Source: Candidatus Ozemibacter sibiricus (lineage in GTDB: Bacteria; Muiribacteriota; Ozemobacteria; Ozemobacterales; Ozemobacteraceae). Taken from it: a stretch of 64,000 bases of DNA. Below are positions 17,423-24,392 of this stretch, in pieces. A program made the translations under genes and the position numbers. The DNA is taken from positions 145,240-209,239 of the forward strand of contig QOQW01000008.1 in the NCBI GenBank assembly GCA_003327425.1, read 5' to 3'. Each line of letters begins with the position of its first letter. Position 1 is the stretch's first letter. Below the pieces are notes generated by a model. It was not told the DNA's origin. It ran no database searches and saw only the letters and a list, made by a program, of their open reading frames with translations.

Positions 17423-18433
17423 ATGGCGAGGCTGGCTGTCCCGGTGTCGAGAAGTTGCTGCAGGGGGGGGCGGCGGGCGCTTGTCCAGGGTGTAGCGCGC
17501 GCCTGGCAGGCAGCCGGAGGCCTGTTCTTGGTATTCCTCCTCCTGGGGAGGATGCTGACCGCCCAGGAGACGGCGGTGACCTTCCAGGTCAACGATTCCA
17601 TGATCAAAGGGAAGGTGCTGCCCGGCGTGCTCATCGAGGTCTCGTCGGCCGAGGGGGGAACCCCGCTGGCCAGCGGCACCACCGACGCCGCGGGCCAGCT
17701 TGTGCTGAACCTGCCGCCCGGCAGGTACCAGGCGGCGTTCGCCAAAGCAGGCTATGTCTACATTCCCGGCACTGTCATCGAGGTGGGCGCGGCGCCGCAG
17801 ACCATCACCACCACGATGACCATGATGATGGAGGCGGTCGGTCTCACCCAGAATCGGCGCATCCAGATCGTGTTGAACTGGGGGTTGGGGCCCGACATTC
17901 CCGCCGATCTCGATTCCCACGTGGTCTGCGCGTGCGCTTCGCTCGCCCACGTCTACTATTCCGCCAAAAAGCACGAGGGGGAGGGCCACAGCGCCGAACT
18001 CGACGTCGACGACATCGACGGCGGCGGCCCCGAAACCATCACCTTGCTGGATCCGCCTCCCGGGTCCTACCGCTATTGGGTCCACAACTACTCGTCATGG
18101 GCTCCCCATCTTGGCAAGAGCCAGGCCGTGGTGCGGGTGGTGATCGGCGATGCGGTGGCGGCCGAATTCCGGATGCCGGCTACGATCACGGCCCGGGTCT
18201 GGTCGCCGTTCAAGGCCATCGAGGTCGATGCGGCGCTCGAGCCGAAGATCGTCCGGTTCACCCCCGAAGAGGAGGCGGCCAATCTGCCGATCCAGATCCC
18301 ACCGGAACAAACCTATGGCATCGAGGAAAATACCTCCGATCTGACCTGGGGGGGAATCATCGCCAGCGTCCTGCTGGCCATCCTCGTTGTCGCCGTCATG
18401 GCCGTGCGGCGGATCATCCGTCAGGTCGCCTGA
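17423..18433 (+). CDS. Exported single-span membrane protein with carboxypeptidase-regulatory-like domain
   Basis: A 336-residue protein with a signal peptide (hydrophobic GGLFLVFLLLGRMLTAQ, cleavage likely after TAQ) and an N-terminal Ig-like repair-type beta domain (GVLIEVSSAEGGTPLASGTT, then LNLPPGRYQAAFAKAGY) like the carboxypeptidase regulatory fold. A second domain contains WGLGPDIPADLDSHV and DIDGGGPETITL, similar to YfaP/DUF2135-type proteins. A C-terminal membrane helix (IIASVLLAILVVAVMAV) precedes a basic tail. It is probably anchored with the domains outside. AGGAG at 17411-17415 fixes ATG 17423; the upstream in-frame ATG 17390 lacks a ribosome site. The biological role is unknown. 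Confidence 0.75.
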   Translation: MARLAVPVSRSCCRGGRRALVQGVARAWQAAGGLFLVFLLLGRMLTAQETAVTFQVNDSMIKGKVLPGVLIEVSSAEGGTPLASGTTDAAGQLVLNLPPGRYQAAFAKAGYVYIPGTVIEVGAAPQTITTTMTMMMEAVGLTQNRRIQIVLNWGLGPDIPADLDSHVVCACASLAHVYYSAKKHEGEGHSAELDVDDIDGGGPETITLLDPPPGSYRYWVHNYSSWAPHLGKSQAVVRVVIGDAVAAEFRMPATITARVWSPFKAIEVDAALEPKIVRFTPEEEAANLPIQIPPEQTYGIEENTSDLTWGGIIASVLLAILVVAVMAVRRIIRQVA

Positions 18434-18567
18434 CCCAGGCGCGCCGGGGGGCAGGTTCTGGGCGGGGGCGCCGGGCCGCTTCCTTCCGAGCTGTCCGGGG
18501 CATCGGCGCCGAAAAGGGCGCGCCAGCGAGGGCGCGGACGCGCGCGAGCAAAGAGGGAGCGGGCGGC

Positions 18568-19824
18568 TCAGGAGCGACCGAGACTTTGCAGGAAGCGCAA
18601 GCGCACGGCTTCCGGCGCGGTGCCGTGCAGGGCTTCATATTCGTACCCGGCCTCGCTGCCGGCTGGCAGGCCGGGTAACAGGAACAGACGGAGCCGCTCT
18701 TTCTTCCAGGAGGTCGAGAAGGTCGTCCGAGTGACGTATTCGACCCAGACCTGGCGCGACGACAAGGCGGCGAAAGCGCGACGGGACATGGTGCCGGTGT
18801 AATGGCGGCGGCCCTCCTTCTCGGCCACGAACTGCAGGCGGCCGAGGAGTCGGCCCTCGAAGTCGGTGACCTGCATACGGTCGCCGATCCGGCGGCCGGC
18901 CGGTTCGATCCAGAAGGAAAAGGGGAAGGCGTCGGTTCCGGGCGGCAGATCGGGACGCCGGATCTGGTAGGCGACGCCGGGGTTTTCGAACCCGGCCTTC
19001 TCTTCGAGCCGGTCGGTGCGGGCGATCAGGTTCTGGAGCTCGCGGGCATACACGTCGGTGATGGCTTCGATGGCCGCCAGCGCATCGTCATTGCATACGG
19101 CGAGCAGGCCGGCCTGCAGCGCCGCCAGTTGGCCGACGCGGGCGAAGAGCACGTTCCGTTCGCTGCCCAGGGTGCCCGACCATTCCAGGATGGCGGCATA
19201 CCGCTCGCGGTAGAGGCTCAATACTCGGGCTTGCGCAGGCGTCAGCCGCCAGCCGCGGGCCGCCACCCCTTGCTGCAGCTTGGCGAGCCCAGGCTGCAGG
19301 GTATGCTGGATGAGCGTCCGGACCTGGGGCAGGTGCAGTTGGGAAAGGCACAGCGCTGGCTCGTGGGCTTCCAGAGGTTCGATCAGTCGCCGGAACTGCT
19401 CGGGCGCTACCTCCTTCCCGGTCGGGGCCAGAGGGGAAGGCGCGGCGGGCTGACCCGGTGGCGCAGGCTGGCCGGTGGCGCTCGGGCGGGCCGGCGGCCA
19501 CGTCGAGGGAGGCGCCGGCACGGTAGGGGATTGACCCCGGGCCGGAGCGGCCGGAAAGCTCGATCCAGGCTTCTGAGGGGAAACTGGCGCAAGACGCGGC
19601 GCTGATGGTGCGGCGGCGGGTGGCTGCCCGCGCGCGATGGGGGCCCCGCACATCCCGCAGAATTTGAGCGAGCTGGGCAGGTCGGTGCCGCAGGCCGGGC
19701 AGGGAGCCGCCCCCACCCAGACGGGAAGCAGGATGCAGCCCAGGAGCATTACGAGGCCCAAGGCACGGCACAGCCAGCGGCCCAGGCGGAAGGCGACTGG
19801 CGCAGTGACAGACAGCGGCGACAT
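18568..19824 (-). CDS. Exported zinc-ribbon protein of unknown function
   Basis: A 418-residue product with a signal-like segment (LGLVMLLGCILLPVWVGA) directly followed by a zinc ribbon, CPACG-x9-CGMCG. A Pro/Ala-rich linker comes next (about 70-140), then a mostly helical middle and a small beta-rich C-terminal part (YVTRTTFSTSWKKERLRLFL). A cysteine zinc ribbon right after a signal segment is unusual, since such ribbons are mostly cytoplasmic; the segment may instead be a membrane anchor. ATG 19824 is preceded by AAGGA nine bases upstream. The frame is open for 32 further codons, which look non-coding. Confidence 0.65.
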   Translation of the reverse strand: MSPLSVTAPVAFRLGRWLCRALGLVMLLGCILLPVWVGAAPCPACGTDLPSSLKFCGMCGAPIARGQPPAAAPSAPRLAPVSPQKPGSSFPAAPARGQSPTVPAPPSTWPPARPSATGQPAPPGQPAAPSPLAPTGKEVAPEQFRRLIEPLEAHEPALCLSQLHLPQVRTLIQHTLQPGLAKLQQGVAARGWRLTPAQARVLSLYRERYAAILEWSGTLGSERNVLFARVGQLAALQAGLLAVCNDDALAAIEAITDVYARELQNLIARTDRLEEKAGFENPGVAYQIRRPDLPPGTDAFPFSFWIEPAGRRIGDRMQVTDFEGRLLGRLQFVAEKEGRRHYTGTMSRRAFAALSSRQVWVEYVTRTTFSTSWKKERLRLFLLPGLPAGSEAGYEYEALHGTAPEAVRLRFLQSLGRS

Positions 19825-19956
19825 GTGACTGATGTCCTTGATCCGATCGAAGGTCAACCCCATCATAGCACTTTTGGTTGCCGACGCGGAAACCGGCGTG
19901 CGTCTGACCCTTACGGCCAAATATCAAGGCGTTTTGCCTGCGGGCAGTCGTCTTGA

Positions 19957-19970
19957 GAAAACGCGTTTTC
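19957..19970. repeat. Perfect palindrome GAAAACGCGTTTTC
   Basis: A 14-bp perfect inverted repeat at the edge of the island, possibly an operator or a recombination scar. No partner copy was found at the right boundary by eye. Confidence 0.4.
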
Positions 19971-20116
19971 GAGACCGAGCCTGCTCGCCAGTCGGCTCCT
20001 GAAGCCGCGCTCGAAGCCTGCTATGAAGCCGCGCCTCATGGCTGCAAAGGCCACGAAGCTACCGTACCTCGTGGCGGTCACGCCGAAATAAGATAGCAGA
20101 AATTTTATTACAGCAC

Positions 20117-20145
20117 TTGACAACCTCGTCGGGAGGGCTTAAAAT
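20117..20145 (+). promoter_or_regulatory. Strong sigma70-type promoter of the island operon
   Basis: A consensus TTGACA at 20117-20122 and TAAAAT at 20140-20145 are separated by exactly 17 bp. The expected transcript start is near 20152, which is the A of an ATG. Confidence 0.8.
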
Positions 20146-20151
20146 CGGCCT

Positions 20152-20193
20152 ATGTTTAGTTTCATTGAATGCAATAACTTGATTATTGCATAA
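20152..20193 (+). CDS. Putative leaderless 13-codon leader peptide (MFSFIECNNLIIA)
   Basis: ATG 20152 coincides with the transcript start predicted from the -10 box. The frame runs 13 codons and ends in TAA at 20191-20193, overlapping the hsdS ATG as TAATG. This suggests a leaderless peptide whose translation re-initiates at hsdS, which has no Shine-Dalgarno sequence of its own. Inference from layout only; the ORF is short enough to arise by chance. Confidence 0.35.
   Translation: MFSFIECNNLIIA
20169..20191 (+). promoter_or_regulatory. 9-bp perfect dyad over the hsdS initiation region
   Basis: ATGCAATAA and TTATTGCAT are separated by 5 bp and end one base before the hsdS ATG. It could be an operator downstream of the promoter or an RNA hairpin controlling translation start. 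Confidence 0.5.
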
Positions 20194-20771
20194 TGATTTC
20201 TGCGCTTGCCGATATCGCTGAAGTCCGCATGGGCTACTCGTTCCGCAGTCGTTTGGAGGTGGCCGTGAAAGGTGATGTCGCCGTGATCCAGATGAAGGAC
20301 ATTGATGACACCCACCTCCTCCATCCTGAGGGGCTGGTCCGCGTTCAGATGCCCGAGCTGAAGGTTCGCCATTTCGTGCAAAAGGGAGACCTCCTCTTTC
20401 GTTCGCGGGGAATAACCAACTCGGCTGCCCTGGTTGCTATAGACCTTGACCGAACGCTGCTTGCTGCCCCGATGCTCCTGATCCGGCCAAAGGCCGAGTT
20501 CGTCGAACCCGCCTATCTGCAGTGGTTCATCAACCACCCGTCCACGCAAGCCAAGCTTGCCGGACAAGCGGCCGGAACGGCTGTGAAAATGATCGGCAAA
20601 GGAGTGCTCGATCAGCTCGCAGTGATTTTGCCGCCGCTGGAGAAACAGCGAAGCATCGTCGAGCTTGCCCGGCTCGCGGCGTGCGAGGCAGCCTTGTTGG
20701 AGAAATTGAAAGCACGCCGCAAGGCGCTGCTTGATGGCATCTTGTTGCGTCAAGCGAAGCTGTCCGCCTAA
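20193..20771 (+). CDS. hsdS: Half-size type I restriction specificity subunit
   Basis: A 192-residue S-like protein with one target recognition domain (IAEVRMGYSFRSRLE, then GDVAVIQMKDID and GDLLFRSRGITNSA) followed by a single conserved helix (LPPLEKQRSIVELARLAACE to the C-terminus). Canonical HsdS has two recognition domains and two helices in about 400 residues, so this is one complete half. Such single-domain S proteins occur beside hsdM and can act as dimers or pair with another half (family knowledge). First full gene of the island operon; no Shine-Dalgarno precedes ATG 20193, which overlaps a short upstream frame as TAATG. Confidence 0.82.
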   Translation: MISALADIAEVRMGYSFRSRLEVAVKGDVAVIQMKDIDDTHLLHPEGLVRVQMPELKVRHFVQKGDLLFRSRGITNSAALVAIDLDRTLLAAPMLLIRPKAEFVEPAYLQWFINHPSTQAKLAGQAAGTAVKMIGKGVLDQLAVILPPLEKQRSIVELARLAACEAALLEKLKARRKALLDGILLRQAKLSA

Positions 20772-20831
20772 GGAATGGCAACGCAATAGCGGGCAAGGAT
20801 AGTGGCCCAAGTCTGGGATCAAGGAGCAAAA

Positions 20832-22412
20832 ATGAATAAAAAGTTGTCCCAACAGGAAGTCAACGCCACCGCCTGGGCGGCGTGCGACACCTTTCGTGGC
20901 GTGATCGATCCCGCGCAATACAAAGATTACATCCTGGTGATGCTATTCCTGAAGTATATCAGCGACCTCTGGCACGACCACTATGCCGAGTACAAGGCGC
21001 AATACGGCGATGACGATGAGCGTATCCGCCGCAAGCTCGAGCGCGAGCGCTTCATCCTGCCTTATGTCGAGCTGAAAGAAGACGATCGAGAGACCGGCAA
21101 GAGTCGTATCATCGATCGCTTTCTCGGCGACTTCCATGCGCTGTACGAACGCCGTAACGAGCCCAACATCGGCGAGCTGATCAACATCGTGCTCGACCAC
21201 ATCGAGGACGCCAACAAGGCCAAACTCGAAGGGGTGTTTCGCAACATCGACTTCAACAGCGAGGCCAACCTCGGCAAGGCCAAGGACCGCAACCGCCGTC
21301 TGAAGACCCTGCTGGAGGACTTCGCTAAGCTCGATCTGCGCCCGTCGCGAGTGTCCGAAGATGTCATCGGCAATACCTACATCTATCTCATCCAACGCTT
21401 CGGCTCGGATGCCGGCAAGAAGGCCGGCGAGTTCTACACCCCCAAGATGGTCTCGCGGCTATTGGCCGCGCTCGCCAACCCCAAGCCGGGCGACCGCATT
21501 TGCGACCCTTCCTGCGGCTCGGGCAGCTTGCTGATCGAAGCTGCGCAGTGGGTCGAGGCGCAGGGCAGCCACAACTACGCCCTGTTCGGCGAAGAGGTCA
21601 ACGGCGCCACCTGGGCGCTGGCGCGGATGAACATGTTCATCCACAGCAAGGACGCCGCGCGCATCGAATGGTGCGACACCCTGAACAGCCCGGCGCTGAT
21701 CGAGGGCGACCGGCTGATGAAGTTCAATGTGGTGGTCGCCAACCCGCCGTTCTCGCTCGACAAATGGGGCGCCGAGCACGCCGAGCATGACCGTTTCAAC
21801 CGCTTCTGGCGCGGCGTGCCGCCCAAGTCCAAGGGCGACTGGGCCTTCATCACCAACATGATCGAGCGCGCCCTGCCGCGGGAAGGCCGGGTCGCTGTCG
21901 TTGTGCCGCATGGCGTGCTCTTTCGCGGCGGCGTCGAAGGCCGCATCCGCCGCGCCATGATCGAGGAAAATCTGCTTGATGCCATCGTGGGCTTGCCGGG
22001 CAAACTGTTCCCCACCACCTCGATCCCGGTGGCCATCCTGCTCTTTGACCGCGCCCGTGAGAAAGGCGGTCCGCGCGAGGACGTGCGCGACGTGCTGTTC
22101 GTGGACGCCAGCCGCGAGTTCATTCCCGGCAAGAACCAGAACCAGCTCTCCGAAGAGCACTTTCAGAAGATCGTCTCGATGGTGGCCGCGCGGCGCAACG
22201 TCGACAAGTACGCTTACGTGGCGTCGTTCGACGAGATCGCCGAAAACGACTTCAACCTGAACATCCCGCGTTACGTCGACACCTTCGAGGAGGAGGAAGA
22301 AATCGACGTCGCCGCCGTGCAGCGCGAAATCGAACAACTGGAAAAGGAGCTTGCCGACGTCCGCGCCCGCATGCGCGAGCACCTCAAGACGCTGGGCGTG
22401 GAAGGCGTATGA
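20832..22412 (+). CDS. hsdM: Type I restriction-modification DNA methyltransferase subunit HsdM
   Basis: N6-adenine methyltransferase of the R-M complex; with HsdS it modifies the target site, with HsdR it restricts. The 526-residue product has the HsdM N-terminal helical domain (about 5-150), then GEFYTPKMVSRLL, the SAM motif DPSCGSGSLLIEA and catalytic NPPF (in VVVANPPFSLDKWG). The C-terminal coiled coil (VQREIEQLEKELADVRARM) contacts HsdS. ATG 20832 with AAGGAG six bases upstream is chosen over an in-frame GTG at 20802. Its stop overlaps rhuM by ATGA. Confidence 0.95.
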   Translation: MNKKLSQQEVNATAWAACDTFRGVIDPAQYKDYILVMLFLKYISDLWHDHYAEYKAQYGDDDERIRRKLERERFILPYVELKEDDRETGKSRIIDRFLGDFHALYERRNEPNIGELINIVLDHIEDANKAKLEGVFRNIDFNSEANLGKAKDRNRRLKTLLEDFAKLDLRPSRVSEDVIGNTYIYLIQRFGSDAGKKAGEFYTPKMVSRLLAALANPKPGDRICDPSCGSGSLLIEAAQWVEAQGSHNYALFGEEVNGATWALARMNMFIHSKDAARIEWCDTLNSPALIEGDRLMKFNVVVANPPFSLDKWGAEHAEHDRFNRFWRGVPPKSKGDWAFITNMIERALPREGRVAVVVPHGVLFRGGVEGRIRRAMIEENLLDAIVGLPGKLFPTTSIPVAILLFDRAREKGGPREDVRDVLFVDASREFIPGKNQNQLSEEHFQKIVSMVAARRNVDKYAYVASFDEIAENDFNLNIPRYVDTFEEEEEIDVAAVQREIEQLEKELADVRARMREHLKTLGVEGV

Positions 22413-23644
22413 GCCGCAAGCCGCCGCCGCCCACATCAAGTTTCGGCCCCTTCTCGCCCGTGCCGGGTGAAACCCCCTTCCTGCTCTCCACCGCCCAAGA
22501 TGAAAGCGGCAAAGGGCCCGTGCGGGTGCGGGCCGAGAGCCTTTGGTTGACCCTGGCGCAATTGGCCGAACTCTTTGGCGTCGGCGTGCCGGCCATTTCC
22601 AGGCACCTGACGAACATCTTGGAGTCCGGCGAATTCGCCCGTGAGGCAACCGTTTCCAAAATGGAAACGGTTCAAACAGAAGGCGGCCGACAGGTGCGGC
22701 GCTCGCTCGAATACTACAACCTCGACGCCATCATCGCCGTGGGCTACCGCGTCCCCTCCCGCCGCGCTACCCAGTTCCGAGCCTGGGCCACCGGCGTGCT
22801 CAAGGAGTACATCAAAAAAGGCTTCGTGCTCGACGACGAGCGCCTCAAGCAGGGCCAGCAGGCCTTCCGCGAAGACTATTTCTGCGAGCTTTTGGAGCGG
22901 GTGCGCTCCATCCGCGCCAGCGAGCGGCGCATCTGGCAGCAGATCACCGACATCTTCGCCGAGTGCAGCATCGACTACGACCCGAAAAGCGAGCTTGCCC
23001 AGGATTTCTTCGCCACGGTGCAGAACAAGTTCCCCTACGCCATTACTGAGCAAACCGCCGCCGAGATCATCCACGCCAAAGCCGACCGCGCTGCGCCTAA
23101 CATGGGGCTCACCACCTGGAAAAATGCGCCAGCCAGGCGCAGCCTGCCCTCAAACGTCACCATCGCCAAGAATTTCCCCAGCGAGCCCGAAATCAAGCGC
23201 CTGGAGCGCAGCGTCTCGATCGAAAACCTGCTCGAAAACCGGCGCCTCTTCACCATGGCCGAGTTCGTCGCCGCCGTTGACAAATTCCTCGCCTTCAACG
23301 AATACCGCGTGCTCGGCGGCCGCGGGCGGTTGAGCAAGGGGGCCTCGCTATTTGAAGTGGGTAAAGGCAAACACGGCGTTGAGCCAAGGCCAGCCCTTGC
23401 TGTGGGACCGTTTTCCCGATACCCTTTGGCCTGGGGCAGGCGAAGGCCGGCCCCTGGCCCTGGGGTTCGGGGAAACGGAGCGACGGATGGGCCCCAGGTT
23501 GCCGCTCGCGGCAATCCTGGGCCGCCGCGCCCCCAAAGCAAGGGATCCCACAGGCCACAAGGTTCACGGGGCGAACCCACACGAAACAGCGAAGAACCAA
23601 AATTCCAAGGACTGTACCGGAGAACTCGGGAAAGTGAGATCTAG
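22409..23644 (+). CDS. rhuM: RhuM-family protein with replaced C-terminus
   Basis: Virulence RhuM family protein, often found inside type I R-M loci, function unclear. Family sequence runs from about residue 40 (SLWLTLAQLAELFGVGVPAISRHL, a helix-turn-helix-like start, then YYNLDAIIAVGYRVPS) to FNEYRVLGGRGRLSK near residue 308 (about 23335). After that the frame continues by chance through about 100 Pro/Gly/Arg-rich residues that are not RhuM-like, because the last 25-30 family residues are missing. Functionality is therefore doubtful. The ATG overlaps the hsdM stop. Confidence 0.75.
   Translation: MSRKPPPPTSSFGPFSPVPGETPFLLSTAQDESGKGPVRVRAESLWLTLAQLAELFGVGVPAISRHLTNILESGEFAREATVSKMETVQTEGGRQVRRSLEYYNLDAIIAVGYRVPSRRATQFRAWATGVLKEYIKKGFVLDDERLKQGQQAFREDYFCELLERVRSIRASERRIWQQITDIFAECSIDYDPKSELAQDFFATVQNKFPYAITEQTAAEIIHAKADRAAPNMGLTTWKNAPARRSLPSNVTIAKNFPSEPEIKRLERSVSIENLLENRRLFTMAEFVAAVDKFLAFNEYRVLGGRGRLSKGASLFEVGKGKHGVEPRPALAVGPFSRYPLAWGRRRPAPGPGVRGNGATDGPQVAARGNPGPPRPQSKGSHRPQGSRGEPTRNSEEPKFQGLYRRTRESEI
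23336..23633. repeat. Foreign GC-rich segment inserted between rhuM and hsdS
   Basis: About 300 bp more GC-rich than the flanking island genes, replacing the end of rhuM and the whole first recognition domain of hsdS. It is open in several frames on both strands, giving Trp/Pro/Arg-rich or Cys-rich low-information translations, as expected of a non-coding repeat unit. I see no terminal inverted repeats or target duplication. It may be a copy of a dispersed intergenic element from the donor genome. Confidence 0.45.
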
Positions 23645-24392
23645 AGACGAGCAGGATCGAATTGCAGATTTGCTGACTAACTGGGACACAGCCATCGAAA
23701 CTACCGAGCGTCTGATCGCAGCGAAGGAGCGGTTTTTTGCCCATGCACTCTCGCGTCTCATCAGCCGCGGTCAGCATCCGCGGCGGCCTATTGGCAACTT
23801 CGCCTACGAAGTTTCCGAGAGAAACCGGGAAGTGATGGTATCTCGCGTACTTAGCGTCACCAATTCACGTGGCTTCGTGTTGCCCGAGGAACAATTCGAG
23901 CGCCGTGTCGCCAGCGACGACTTATCGAATTACAAAATCGTCCGTCGCGGCCAATATGCATACAACCCGTCGCGCATCAACGTCGGCTCCATTGCGCGCC
24001 TAGATGATTGGGATGAAGGCGTGTTGAGCCCCATGTATGTGGTCTTCGCGCTCGATACCTCCCGGGTTGATTCGGATTATTTTCTTCACTGGCTCGATTC
24101 GCACGAGGCCCGCGAACGCCTCAAGAAGAGCGCTCAAGGTAGCGTGCGCGAAACAGTATCTTTCAGCGAGTTTGCCAGTATCCACATTCCCCTGCCAAAC
24201 CTTGCCACCCAAACCAGCATCGCCCGCTATCTCAACGCGCTGCGCGAGGAAATCGCGTTGCTTTCCCGTTCCCTCGACGCCCTCAAACGCCAAAAACGTG
24301 GCCTGATGCAAAAGCTCCTGACCAGGAAATGGCGCATGCCGGTTGAAGATGATGCCGCCTCGCCCACCATCCTCAAGGAGATCGCCCCATGA
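23634..24392 (+). pseudogene. hsdS: C-terminal half of a type I specificity subunit (N-terminal recognition domain lost)
   Basis: Homology begins exactly at the HsdS central conserved region (DEQDRIADLLTNWDTAIETTERLIAAKE), continues through the second recognition domain (MVSRVLSVTNSRGFVLPEEQ, then RRGQYAYNPSRINVGSI, LSPMYVVFAL) and ends with the distal helix (PLPNLATQTSIARYLNALREEI to KRQKRGLMQKLL). The first recognition domain of about 190 residues is absent. GTG 23634 behind GGAG could still start a 252-residue half-S protein; the frame is open back to a TTG at 23352. It could be inactive, or could pair with the half-S subunit at the operon start. Confidence 0.75.

Larger units (their letters stand above)
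19825..20192. other. Left boundary region of the defence island
   Basis: About 370 bp in which composition changes from GC-rich to AT-rich by eye. It holds a perfect 14-bp palindrome (19957-19970), a TGAAGCCGCGC direct repeat near 20005-20035, the island promoter, a 13-codon leader frame and a 9-bp dyad. A 70-codon minus frame (19911-20123) is not convincing. Confidence 0.55.

Noticed and set aside
23295..23777. Possible minus-strand Cys-rich gene over the inserted segment
   Set aside because: No ribosome site and it crosses into the real hsdS frame; it looks like repeat-unit DNA that happens to be open.
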